DNA of 64,000 bases from Ignatzschineria indica (GCF_003121925.1 NZ_QEWR01000004.1:248001-312000); one strand, 5' to 3'. Shown: positions 17,288 to 26,617, counted from the stretch's first letter. Notes: generated from the sequence alone by a model not told the origin. Translations and numbers: made by a program.

Positions 17288-18814
17288 ATGCAGAAGAATT
17301 TAGAGCGGCCCATTGTGACGGCAGAGAAGAGAAGTTGGTTTGATCGAGTGGAATCATTTGGGAATAAGATCCCTAATCCGCTCTATCTATTTGTTATTTT
17401 TTGTCTCTTAATTGCGATACTATCCGCAATTTTAAGTGGTATTAACCTAGAAGTGATCCATCCTGTGACGAATGATGTGGTCTCTATTCGCAATCTCATT
17501 AGTGGAGAGGGTTTAGTCTATATTTTACAATCAACGGTGAGTAACTTTATCGACTTTAAACCGCTCGGTTTAGTACTCTGTATGATGATTGCTGTAGGTC
17601 TTGTGCAAGAGGTTGGGTTAGCTGATTCAGCGATTAAAGCGCTTCTACTCAATGCGCCGCGCCGTTTTGTGACCGCTTCTATTTTTATTGTTGGTATCGT
17701 TGGCAATCTCGCATCAGATGCGGCATTTGTCCTTGTTCCTCCTCTCGCGGGGATCATTTTTGCAGCAACTAAGCGGAATCCTATTGTGGGAATTTGTGCC
17801 GGCTTTGTTGCTGTTGCAGCGGGGTTTACTGCAAATATCTTTATTGCCGGGACAGATGTGCTTCTCTCCGGTGTCACCAATGAAGCCTCTAAGATTATCA
17901 ATGGTGTTGAGATTACACCTGCGGCAAACTGGTACTTTATGTTGTTATCGGTGCCTTTTTTAACCATTTTAGGAACATGGATTACAGAAAAAATTATCGA
18001 GCCACGTTTTCCTATTACGGCAGATTACAATGATAATTTAGCGCCGGCAGGGGGAGATGATTATCAAGTTACTGCGAAAGAGAAGCGCGCTCTAAAGATT
18101 ACAGGGTTTTACGCCTTACTCTTTGTTCTACTCTTAATTGCAACGATCTATCCAGAGGATTCTCCCTTAAGAAATAGTAGTGGTGGTCTTGTCCCATCGC
18201 CCTTCTTAAGTGGCATGATTCCCATTATCATGACCTTTTTTATCAGTTGTGCAATTGTCTATGGGATCTTTGCCGGCACGATTCGCCATTTTGATGATCT
18301 ACCAATACTATTAGCCAATGCCTTAAAAAATGTGGGGGGTTATATTGTTCTCGTCTTCTTTATTGCCCAATTTATCGGTTGGTTTAACTGGACCAATCTT
18401 TCGATGTGGCTTGCGGTTTCGGGGGCTGATTTTTTAGCAGAGATAGAGTTACCCAATGTTGTGATGCTAGGGGCTCTGGTGATTTTAGCAGGGTTAATCA
18501 ATCTTGTTGTCTTTAGTGGTTCTGCCCAATGGGCGATGATGGCGCCGGTATTTGTCCCGCTCTTAATGTTAGTCGGTGTTGAGCCAGAAGCGATTCAGAT
18601 GGCATATCGTATTGGGGATTCCACGACCAATGTAATCTCGCCTACAAACCCCTATCTACCGATGGTATTAGCGTTGATTGCACAATATAACGCGAAAGTT
18701 CGCTTTGGAACTTTCCTCTCTATTATGTTGCCTTATTGTTTGATCTTTATTAGTAGCTGGACAGTTCTCTTTTTAATCTACTATAGCTTAGGGCTACCGC
18801 TAGGACCGATGTAA
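17288..18814 (+). CDS. AbgT-family transporter (p-aminobenzoyl-glutamate type)
   Basis: A 508-residue inner-membrane transporter of the AbgT family. Characterised members import p-aminobenzoyl-glutamate (AbgT) or export antimetabolites such as sulfonamides (MtrF, YdaH). About eleven to twelve hydrophobic segments are visible, plus family hallmarks such as GNLASDAAFVLVPPLAG, AAGFTANIFIAGTD, FSGSAQWAMMAPVFVP and STTNVISPTNPYLPMVL. ATG 17288 has AAGGAGA 7 nt upstream; an in-frame GTG at 17282 is too close to it. The two upstream M20 hydrolases suggest import and cleavage of acylated amino acids. Its stop codon coincides with the first bases of repeat array R4. Confidence 0.9.
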   Translation: MQKNLERPIVTAEKRSWFDRVESFGNKIPNPLYLFVIFCLLIAILSAILSGINLEVIHPVTNDVVSIRNLISGEGLVYILQSTVSNFIDFKPLGLVLCMMIAVGLVQEVGLADSAIKALLLNAPRRFVTASIFIVGIVGNLASDAAFVLVPPLAGIIFAATKRNPIVGICAGFVAVAAGFTANIFIAGTDVLLSGVTNEASKIINGVEITPAANWYFMLLSVPFLTILGTWITEKIIEPRFPITADYNDNLAPAGGDDYQVTAKEKRALKITGFYALLFVLLLIATIYPEDSPLRNSSGGLVPSPFLSGMIPIIMTFFISCAIVYGIFAGTIRHFDDLPILLANALKNVGGYIVLVFFIAQFIGWFNWTNLSMWLAVSGADFLAEIELPNVVMLGALVILAGLINLVVFSGSAQWAMMAPVFVPLLMLVGVEPEAIQMAYRIGDSTTNVISPTNPYLPMVLALIAQYNAKVRFGTFLSIMLPYCLIFISSWTVLFLIYYSLGLPLGPM

Positions 18815-20355
18815 TCATTCTTAAGAGGGGCTGTTGAGAGGCGGGAGCCAACCATTTCGTTCTTTTCACCGGTGCATGCCCGCGGTTTGGCATCTTTGAT
18901 GCCAATTGTCGGCACGTGATTTTTAGAAGTACGCGATGGTGATCTCTGGCAACTCAACAGCCTTCTTTGTTTCAATTAATTCCAGCTAATCATTCTTGTG
19001 ATTCTTAAGAGAATCTGTTGAGGGGCGGGAGCCAACCATTTCGTTCTTTTCACCGGTGCATGCCCGCAGTTTGGCATCTTTGATGCCAATTGCCGGCACG
19101 TGGTTTTTGGAAACGCGCAGTGGTGATCTCCGGCAACTCAACAGCCTCTTTTTGTTTCAATTAATTTCAGCTAATCATTCTTGTGATTCTTAAGAGAATC
19201 TGTTGAGGGGTGGGAGCCAACTATTTCGTTCTTTTCACCGGTGCATGCCCGCGGTTTGGCATCTTTGATGCCAATTGCCGGCACGTGATTTTTAGAAGTA
19301 CGCGATGGTGATCTCTGGCAACTCAACAGCCTCTTTTTGTTTCAATTAATTTCAGCTAATCATTCTTGTGATTCTTAAGAGAATCTGTTGAGAGGCGGGA
19401 GCCAACCATTTCGTTCTTTTCACTAATGCATGCCCGCCGTTTGGCATCTTTGATGCCAATTGCCGGCACGTGATTTTTGGAAACGCGCAGTGGTGGCCTC
19501 CGGCAACTCAACAGCCCTCTTTGTTTCAATTAATTTCAGCTAATCATTCTTGTGGTTCTTAAGAGAATCTGTTAAGGGGAGGGAAGTTACCATTTCGTTC
19601 TTTTCACTAATGCATGCCCGCCGTTTGGCATCTTTGATGCCAATTGCCGGCATGTGATTTTTGGAAACGCGCAGTGGTGATCTCCGGCAACTCAACAGCC
19701 CTCTTTGTTTCAATTAATTTCAGCTAATCATTCTTGTGATTCTTAAGAGAATTTGCTGAGGGGCGGGAGCCAACCATTTCGTTCTTTTCACCGGTGCATG
19801 CCCGCGGTTTGGCATCTTTGATGCCAATTGCCGGCACGCGGTTTTTGGAAACGCGCAGTGGTGATCTCCGGCAACTCAACAGCCTTCTTTGTTTCAATTA
19901 ATTTCAGCTAATCATTCTTGTGATTCTTAAGAGGGGCTGTTGAGGGGCGGGAGCCAACCATTTCGTTCTTTTCACCGGTGCATGCCCGCAGTTTGGCATC
20001 TTTGATGCCAATTGTCGGCACGTGATTTTTGGAAACGCGCAGTGGTGGTCTCCGGCAACTCAACAGCCCTCTTTGTTTCAATTAATTTCAGCTAATCATT
20101 CTTGTGATTCTTAAGAGAATCTGTTGAGGAGCGGGAGCCAACCATTTCGTTCTTTTCACCGGTGCATGCCCACGGTTTGGCATCTTTGATGCCAATTGCC
20201 GGCACGCGGTTTTTGGAAACGCGCAGTGGTGATCTCCGGCAACTCAACAGCCTTCTTTGTTTCAATTAATTTCAGCTAATCATTCTTGTGATTCTTAAGA
20301 GAATCTGTTGAGGGGCGGGAGCCAACCATTTCGTTCTTTTCACTAATGCATGCCC
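18812..20355 (+). repeat. Tandem array R4: 8 full units of 184-185 bp plus a 65-bp partial unit
   Basis: Unit starts (anchor ATTCTTAAGAG) at 18817, 19001, 19186, 19371, 19555, 19739, 19923, 20107 and 20291; the last is cut after CATGCCC at about 20355. Units are highly alike. In the second unit the pairing elements are CTGTTGAG 19015-19022 with CTCAACAG 19137-19144 (outer stem), GCGGG 19025-19029 with CCCGC 19063-19067, TTGGCATC 19071-19078 with GATGCCAA 19082-19089, and TTGCCGG 19090-19096 with CCGGCAA 19130-19136: a closed three-arm, cloverleaf-like fold. It fills the gap between convergent abgT and sbcC. No ORF, transposase or spacer structure. Confidence 0.95.
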
Positions 20356-20384
20356 TAGGATCGTTATCGATAAGATCGAAGGGG

Positions 20385-23300
20385 TTATTGATGGTGAATA
20401 ATTGCCGTTTTACTATAACCACTCTTTGTTTTGGTGACTTCGATACGTGCCGGCAATGCCTGCTTGAGCTCTTCTACATGGGAGATCACACCGATCATAC
20501 GTCCAGAAGCTTGTAGCTCGATGAGAACATCGATTGCCTGCAGAAGGGATTCCTCATCAAGCGCTCCAAATCCCTCATCGATAAAGAGGGTGTCGATAGA
20601 GACGCCACCTTTGTGGGATTGAATCACATCTGCCATGCCGAGTGAGAGACTGAGCGAAGCTTTAAATTTCTCTCCGCCGGATAGGGTCTTAACATCGCGA
20701 TTTTCTCCGGTATAAGCATCATAAATATTGAGATCAAGCCCACTTTGAACATTGCGCGCAGCAATATCTTCGGAACGAATAAATTGAAATTGACCATGAC
20801 TCATCTGATAGAGTCGGAAATTTGCCGCATGAATAATCATTTCAAAATATTCGATGAGAATAAAGCGCTCGAGCGAGATTCGGCTACTATTTTGTCCGCG
20901 CACAAGATCATAAACTTCAACTGTTTTTTCATGACGCGCACGTGCCGCCTCTAAAGCGCTACTGATTTCATTAATCCCGGCAATCGTCTGCTTTATCTGT
21001 GTTATAAGTTGTTGATTTATGTGGAGTCTGCTCTGTAATTTTGCAAGCTTCTCTTTATTGCTATTGACTTTTTGCTCAAGCTCGGAGAGCTCGATCGGTG
21101 CTTTTCCGGCAAGAGTAAGAGAGAGGGCATTGACCTTCTCATTGGCGATGAGATAGTGTCGTTCAAACTCGACCACCTTGTCACGATTTTCAGCGAGATG
21201 GGGGATCTGCTGTTGCGCTGCAATAAATTGAGCTTCATCAGCCTCTTCAGTACCATCATTACTCTTTTTGATAAAAGAGGCTTGGATAAGTGCCTGAGTA
21301 AAATCCTCTTCTGCCTTTTTTGAGTCTTGAGAGAGCTTCTTTTTTTGTATCTGATGTTGCTCTAGCTTCTGAAAGAGAAGCGCTCGCTCTTTTTCTGCTT
21401 CTTGTAATCTTTTTTCTGCTAATTTGAGTTGCGCTTTGAGCGTTGTTAAAGCGCTTTTTTGCTGATCGAGATAAGTTCGATAGGCTTGAGGATCACGCAG
21501 CTCCTCAGGGATATTTTGGAGTATCGATTTGAGCGCGCTCTCCATCTCTGTAAGGTAGTTTCTCTTCTCTTGATAAGATTCCCTTACTTGGTCGAGTTCT
21601 CTTTGATGTTGCATTAAAGCGGTTTCAATCGCTTCAAGCTCGGGGCGTAACGTTCGTAATAGCTGTAATGATTTTTGGCTATTATCAAAGGCAGATTGTA
21701 CTTTTTGCCGATTAGAGGCAAGTGATGAAACCATCATTTCGTAGGTTGAGATCTGTAGGGCTAGAGGCGCTATCTCATCACGCTCTTGTTGGCTGAAAGT
21801 GGTCATTTTCTGCCACGACTCTTCAAGATCTTGGGAAACTTGTTGAGCTCTCTCTTCTATCTCTTTCTCTCTATTGAGTAGTTGATCATATTGTCGCTGA
21901 GCAGCGATCAGATTCTGATTGGCCATCTCAAACTGATGTTGTGGATTGATGGAATCTTCATCTGCTATATGAGCATCTTCTCCATCGATTTTATTGGGAT
22001 GCTGGAGGCTGCCACAAACAGGGCAAGGTTTGCCATCTTCAAGCGTATGGGCAAGCGTTAAAGCTTGTTGCTGATAAAATTTTGTAGCTGCATCTTTCTG
22101 CTCTTTTTGCGCATTTTCAAGCGCAGTGGTTCTTCTTGTTTTCTCTTCTTCGAGTGATAAGAGCGTTGCTTGCTCGCGCTTCTGCTTCTCAAGCAGTGTT
22201 GAGAAATGCTCAAAGTCGCGATGGAGTCGTTGATATTGCGCTATAGGATCGCTATTGCTTTCAGCATTTTTTATTCTCTGCTGGCAATCACTCTTTTTCG
22301 TCTGCTCTTCGCGAATGATATCGCTTAAACGGTTGATCTCTTGTTGAATCTGAGTGATCTGCTCTCGGCTTTGAGAGATAGTGGTCTGATATTGGGCTAG
22401 CGTCTCAATCTCTCTTTCTCGACTCTCAAGGAGGGTCACCTCCTCACTCAGCGCCGTGATAAGATCCTCTTCCTTCTGTGCAAGTTGATGTTGTTCTAGC
22501 GCATTTTGATACTCTATTTCCGCCTCTTTGAAGCGCTCTTGCGCTACTGCTAACGCCTTTTGCGCTTCAGTGTACTCTCGACGTAACCGAAAGGCATCAT
22601 TGGCAAATTTTTCCATCGACAATGCCTTTTCCGCAAGAGCGACGGAATGCTTTAAGCTGTCAACCGCTAATTGTTGTGCGCTAAGGGCTTGAAGATTTTT
22701 TTCTGCATCCTCTAACTCTTGGAATTTTGCATTGAGTGCTCGGCTCTCTATAAGTCGTTCCTGCTCTGCTTCGATGATGATTTCTTGTTGCGTGATCTCT
22801 TTGCAAATTGTGCGCTCTTCTGCTTGATAAAATGCCACTTCTACAGCTAAACCTTCAAGCGCTTGAAAGCTATTGATCTGAATTTCACTCTTCTCTTGAA
22901 AATGCTCGAAGAAAGGGGATTCCCGCGGTGGTAGTTGTCGATAGATCGATTGGATCAAGGCGTTATAACCAGATTGAATCTCTCTGACCTTCTCTTTAGA
23001 GTGATCGGCGCTCATTTTGAGATTCTCTACAACGGTTTGATAACGTTCAGTATTGAAGACAGTGCGTAAAATCGCCTCTTTATCAGTGGTCTTAGAGGTT
23101 AGAAAACGCTGATACTCCCCTTGTGGAAGCATGACAAGCTGATTGAATTGATCTCGATTGAGCCCTAATAGCTCCTCAATTTTAGGGTTGACCATATTGG
23201 GGATCTGCCGTTCAACAAGTGGGATCTCTGCAAAGAGATCACTTTGAGGTCCATCATGGTTAAGCGCATATAACTCCGCCTTTCCTTGGGTAATCGTCTT

Positions 23301-23615
23301 GTTACCCGTTTTGCGGTAGGGAAGCTGACGAAAGATGCGATACTCTTTCCCCTTGAGCTCAAAAATAAGCTCAGCAGTCGTCGGCTCATCATCGATCGCA
23401 AAGTCACTTCGGAGTGAGAGTGTGGCATCTTGACGATCGAGACCGCTCGCTTCACCAAAGAGTGCATAGGAGATGCCATCAAAGATCGTTGTTTTGCCGG
23501 CGCCGGTCTTCCCGGAGATCACAAAGAGATTATGAGGAGCAAGTTTACGAAAATCGATCACTTCCGTTCCATGATAGGGGCCAAATGCGGTAAGGGTTAA
23601 TTGAATGGGGCGCAT
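20385..23615 (-). CDS. sbcC: Exonuclease SbcCD, SMC-like ATPase subunit
   Basis: With SbcD forms the bacterial Rad50/Mre11 nuclease that cleaves DNA hairpins and palindromes and processes protein-blocked ends. The 1076-residue protein has Walker A GKTGAGKT (35-42), long coiled coils (Glu/Gln/Lys-rich), a central zinc hook CPVCGSLQHP near residue 530, a second coiled coil, and the C-terminal ABC signature TLSGGEKFKASLSLSLG with Walker B TLFIDEGFGALDEE. ATG with GAGGAGA upstream, 11 bp after sbcD. Noteworthy that an inverted-repeat-rich array lies right behind this hairpin-nuclease gene. Confidence 0.96.
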   Translation of the reverse strand: MRPIQLTLTAFGPYHGTEVIDFRKLAPHNLFVISGKTGAGKTTIFDGISYALFGEASGLDRQDATLSLRSDFAIDDEPTTAELIFELKGKEYRIFRQLPYRKTGNKTITQGKAELYALNHDGPQSDLFAEIPLVERQIPNMVNPKIEELLGLNRDQFNQLVMLPQGEYQRFLTSKTTDKEAILRTVFNTERYQTVVENLKMSADHSKEKVREIQSGYNALIQSIYRQLPPRESPFFEHFQEKSEIQINSFQALEGLAVEVAFYQAEERTICKEITQQEIIIEAEQERLIESRALNAKFQELEDAEKNLQALSAQQLAVDSLKHSVALAEKALSMEKFANDAFRLRREYTEAQKALAVAQERFKEAEIEYQNALEQHQLAQKEEDLITALSEEVTLLESREREIETLAQYQTTISQSREQITQIQQEINRLSDIIREEQTKKSDCQQRIKNAESNSDPIAQYQRLHRDFEHFSTLLEKQKREQATLLSLEEEKTRRTTALENAQKEQKDAATKFYQQQALTLAHTLEDGKPCPVCGSLQHPNKIDGEDAHIADEDSINPQHQFEMANQNLIAAQRQYDQLLNREKEIEERAQQVSQDLEESWQKMTTFSQQERDEIAPLALQISTYEMMVSSLASNRQKVQSAFDNSQKSLQLLRTLRPELEAIETALMQHQRELDQVRESYQEKRNYLTEMESALKSILQNIPEELRDPQAYRTYLDQQKSALTTLKAQLKLAEKRLQEAEKERALLFQKLEQHQIQKKKLSQDSKKAEEDFTQALIQASFIKKSNDGTEEADEAQFIAAQQQIPHLAENRDKVVEFERHYLIANEKVNALSLTLAGKAPIELSELEQKVNSNKEKLAKLQSRLHINQQLITQIKQTIAGINEISSALEAARARHEKTVEVYDLVRGQNSSRISLERFILIEYFEMIIHAANFRLYQMSHGQFQFIRSEDIAARNVQSGLDLNIYDAYTGENRDVKTLSGGEKFKASLSLSLGMADVIQSHKGGVSIDTLFIDEGFGALDEESLLQAIDVLIELQASGRMIGVISHVEELKQALPARIEVTKTKSGYSKTAIIHHQ

Positions 23616-23626
23616 GGGATTCTCCT

Positions 23627-24772
23627 CTACTCTCTCTCTGTCTGTTGGATGGCATCAGCAAAAATCTGTAATGTCTCGGCATCGGGTTCTCTATCGAGCA
23701 GGGTACGATAGAAGCCGGTAAAGAGAGAGAGATCATCCTCTCGCTCTCTTTGAGGTGTCTCAAAATGTTTCTTGTGAAACATCGGTGTCTCTATCGGCAA
23801 TCTCTGAACATGCATCGCATTGGGGAAAACAGTACGAATTTGCGCCATCGGTTGGAGTACCGGCGTCTCATCTAAAAGGGTGACAAAACAGTAATCTTCA
23901 CTTTGAGGCATCTGGAGAATCTCTTTGAGATATCCTTTCACTTCACGCAACTCCCGACGGGGAGTAAAAGCGACCTTCTCAATGGACAACTCTCCTTTAG
24001 CTCCGAGCTCAATCTCCAAGATCACTTTTTGATGGTTGGCTTCTGATTGAGAATATTTTAAGAGGGAACCTGCGTATTGTATGCGTTCATCTTTAATGTA
24101 GTGCGCTTGATGGAGATGACCGAGCGCCACATAATCAAAGATCTCAAAGTGCTCGGCAGAGACATATTCACTGCCACCAATGGCGAGCGGACGTTCTGAA
24201 TCGGAGGTGAGTCTCTCTTTTGAAGAGGAGTGGATCACAAATGCATGAAGAATGAGAATATTACGAACCGTAGGATCATATTGCGCTTCGATTTTGGTGA
24301 CGATCGCTTTTAAGGCGCTATCGTGATCGGTGATATGCTCATCTTGTAAAATATGGCGTACGAGAGAGGGTTCTAAGTAGGGAATCGGGTAGAAATGGAC
24401 TTCTCCCCATTGGTCCGAGAGAATGATCGGTTTAAAAGTGGGATCGAGCTCTGTGATTAAAAAGCAGGATTGACTTTGGAGAAACTCATTACCAAATTGG
24501 AGGCGCTTAGGGCTATCATGATTGCCGGTAATGGCGATAATAGGAATGTCGGCTTTCAGGGCAATATCATGTAAAAATTGATCGAGCAGTTCGATAGCTT
24601 CAACTGGCGGGATGGCGCGATCGTAGAGATCTCCGGCAATGATGATCAGATCGGGGCGCTCTTGCTTAATATAGGTGGTTAACTGCGCTAAAATAGCACG
24701 CTGATCCTCGGTCATATAGATTCCATGGATTAGTTTGCCAAGATGCCAATCGGCGGTGTGTAAAATTTTCAT
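23627..24772 (-). CDS. sbcD: Exonuclease SbcCD, nuclease subunit
   Basis: Mre11-type metallophosphoesterase partner of SbcC. Phosphoesterase motifs: DWHLGK near the N-terminus, GDLYDR, GNHDSPKRLQFG and GHLHQAH; 381 residues, near the usual 400. ATG 24772 (MKILHTADWHLG) matches the conserved family N-terminus; a longer TTG-started reading from 24811 adds a charged, non-conserved MREREK-like tail and is rejected. First gene of the sbcDC operon. Confidence 0.94.
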   Translation of the reverse strand: MKILHTADWHLGKLIHGIYMTEDQRAILAQLTTYIKQERPDLIIIAGDLYDRAIPPVEAIELLDQFLHDIALKADIPIIAITGNHDSPKRLQFGNEFLQSQSCFLITELDPTFKPIILSDQWGEVHFYPIPYLEPSLVRHILQDEHITDHDSALKAIVTKIEAQYDPTVRNILILHAFVIHSSSKERLTSDSERPLAIGGSEYVSAEHFEIFDYVALGHLHQAHYIKDERIQYAGSLLKYSQSEANHQKVILEIELGAKGELSIEKVAFTPRRELREVKGYLKEILQMPQSEDYCFVTLLDETPVLQPMAQIRTVFPNAMHVQRLPIETPMFHKKHFETPQREREDDLSLFTGFYRTLLDREPDAETLQIFADAIQQTERE

Positions 24773-24913
24773 GCCGTCTCTATTCCTCTCTCTCTTTTCT
24801 CTTTCTCGCAATTGATGCTCTCTCTCTTTTAAAAATATCTTATAAGAATTTGATTATAACGAGCTTAATAAAGAGTCGATATGTTAGAATAATTTTATAA
24901 AATGATTATCGAT

Positions 24914-24990
24914 ATTGTGATATTGAAATATTGTGATATTGAAATATTGAATATCTATCAATAGGCCTATCAATAGGTCTATCAATAATA
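24914..24990. repeat. AT-rich short tandem repeats upstream of sbcD
   Basis: Two exact 16-bp copies (ATTGTGATATTGAAAT, 24914-24945) followed by three 12-bp copies (CTATCAATAGGC-type, 24955-24990), in the gap between divergent sbcD and the small membrane protein gene. Promoters for both genes must lie in this gap (24773-25104) but none is clear. Confidence 0.7.
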
Positions 24991-25104
24991 ACGTTTATCG
25001 ATAATTTTTCAGTTATCGCTGTTAGGGTAACAATGGGATCGCGCCTCTATTGACGCTCTAAGGCAATGACTCAAGCTTAGCATATTTGTGGGAAGGAGTT
25101 CGCT

Positions 25105-25650
25105 ATGACAACACGGCCGGATCAAGTCTATCAGCAGAATCAGAGTGGTAGAATTACATTAACCTTTTTTTTCATCTTTAATCTCTTTGCGTTAATCACC
25201 TATATTATCGGTTTTACGCTTCTCAATAAGTTGGTAGCCGATGGTAATAATGCGGCTATGGAGTTGAGTAAGATCGTTCCCTTTTCAACAATCACCTTCT
25301 CCGCTATTTTACCGCTTGGGTTGATTTTAGGCTTCTGGATGAGTGGTTTTGCGAAGCAAGATTTAGGGGGGCTCTTCCGCTTAACGGCCTTGAAACGAGG
25401 ATTTATCTTAAGTTTCTTCTATCTCTTGGTGATTGTCGGCATTATCTTCTTTATCGATGAGCCCATTGCGCAGATGTTAGGTATTAGCTCTTTCTCCTAC
25501 CGGATCTTCATCATTGTTCCTATCGGTGCTGTTTTAGGGGCGATCTTTGCTTATATCTGTGCTGCTATTGCGATTAAATTCTCAAAAGTGGCAAAAGCAT
25601 ATGATGAGAATCCTAATCGTAAGCCAGGGCGTATTGAAGAACCTAACTAG
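25105..25650 (+). CDS. Small four-helix membrane protein of unknown function
   Basis: Not recognised. 181 residues with four clear hydrophobic helices (about 20-42, 62-83, 100-118 and 130-155), a short polar N-terminus and a hydrophilic tail ending NRKPGRIEEPN. No catalytic motif, signal peptidase site or Cys pair. ATG with AAGGAG 7 nt upstream and a strong terminator after it, so it is a real monocistronic gene. The overall layout recalls small DUF4199-like bacterial membrane proteins, but I cannot assign a family. Confidence 0.75.
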   Translation: MTTRPDQVYQQNQSGRITLTFFFIFNLFALITYIIGFTLLNKLVADGNNAAMELSKIVPFSTITFSAILPLGLILGFWMSGFAKQDLGGLFRLTALKRGFILSFFYLLVIVGIIFFIDEPIAQMLGISSFSYRIFIIVPIGAVLGAIFAYICAAIAIKFSKVAKAYDENPNRKPGRIEEPN

Positions 25651-25712
25651 TTGTTAGACGTTATGAGAATCGATCAGGAGATCTGATTTTGTAATGTTCA
25701 AAGAAGAGAGTG

Positions 25713-25746
25713 AAATGCTCACCTTATTGTAAGGTGGGCATTTTTT
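25713..25746 (+). terminator. Terminator after the small membrane protein gene
   Basis: A 12-bp stem ATGCTCACCTTA/TAAGGTGGGCAT (one G.U) with 3-nt loop at 25715-25741, followed by six U. Confidence 0.9.
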
Positions 25747-25774
25747 ATCGTTGTTTTAGCGCTATCTTGAGGCT

Positions 25775-25873
25775 ATTGGATAGCTGCTTGTTTGTTATTT
25801 GTCCGTTATTTGGTTGTTGTTTGCTTGTTGTTTGCTTGTTACCTGATCGTTATTTGATCACTACTTTGTTGGT
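25775..25873 (+). repeat. Degenerate 11-bp tandem repeat (about 9 units)
   Basis: Blocks of exactly 11 bp: GCTTGTTTGTT, ATTTGTCCGTT, ATTTGGTTGTT, GTTTGCTTGTT twice in a row, ACCTGATCGTT, ATTTGATCACT, with weaker units at each end. Located upstream of the GNAT gene. Confidence 0.8.
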
Positions 25874-25980
25874 AGAGAGTCCTTTGTGTGATCTCTTGTA
25901 GCGACTTTAGGGGAGAGTTGTGTAAGATATGCGCCGTAGAATTGAAATGATGATTGAATGCTAGAAGGAGTGATATCACA

Positions 25981-26478
25981 ATGAAGAGAATGAAAGATTT
26001 ACATAAAGAACGCCGTGAAGAGGATGCCGAATCTTGTCGATATACGATTCAACGAGTATCTGAAGAGGAGATCGAAAGTGCCGGAGCATTACTTTATCAG
26101 CGATTAGCAGAGATCAATCATGGGGTTGGAAAGGCGCTCTACTCGGCAACGCTTCCGGAGACTCTCCAGTTTTTACGTGAAACATCAATTCTGTTAGGTG
26201 CTTATGTTGAAGGTGAGTTAGTTGGAATCCTTGCCGCTGAAGAGGATGCGATAGAACGTATTGCTGTTGATAAGGAGTGGATTCGTCTTGGCATCGGCTC
26301 TGCATTGATAAGAGCGGCAGAAGAGCAGGGCGCAAGCTATATCGATATCTATCGAGATAATGAGGGCGCGGTGAAATTTATTGAGGCATTGGGATATGGA
26401 ATCTATGATCTAACAGAACCTGAGGCGGGAGATCTCTTGGCTGAAGAGCCCTATGCGATGATGCATTTTATGAAGTAG
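25981..26478 (+). CDS. GNAT-family N-acetyltransferase
   Basis: A 165-residue protein of the GCN5-related acetyltransferase fold. The acetyl-CoA pyrophosphate loop is recognisable as IAVDKEWIRLGIGSALIRAA (V/I-x-x-x-x-R-x-x-G-x-G/A form), followed by YIDIYRDNEGAVKFIEALGY, the usual beta5-alpha4 region. Acceptor substrate unknown. ATG 25981 has AGAAGGAG upstream; an extended reading from 25954 has no better site. Convergent with the MarR gene. Confidence 0.8.
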   Translation: MKRMKDLHKERREEDAESCRYTIQRVSEEEIESAGALLYQRLAEINHGVGKALYSATLPETLQFLRETSILLGAYVEGELVGILAAEEDAIERIAVDKEWIRLGIGSALIRAAEEQGASYIDIYRDNEGAVKFIEALGYGIYDLTEPEAGDLLAEEPYAMMHFMK

Positions 26479-26508
26479 GGAAGATTATTTCAAAGGGTCG
26501 GTAGTATG

Positions 26509-26545
26509 AAAAGAGAGAGCGAGAATATGATGTTCCCGCTCTTTT
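26509..26545 (+). terminator. Terminator-like hairpin between GNAT and marR-type genes
   Basis: An AAAAGAGAGAGCG arm pairs with CGCTCTTTT (with G.U pairs) and ends in TTTTATT; usable from both sides of this convergent pair. Confidence 0.6.
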
Positions 26546-26617
26546 ATTGTCTCTTTTTATTATTTCTCGACCATTACCTAGATAGATTCCATCTCAATCT
26601 GTAGCGATCGATCTTAA

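Noticed and set aside
17518-17967. Long antisense frame in abgT
   Set aside because: Shadow of the real gene; no start signal and transporter motifs are on the + strand.
18812-20355. Array considered as CRISPR
   Set aside because: Units are 184 bp and alike along their whole length; there are no unique spacers and no cas genes.
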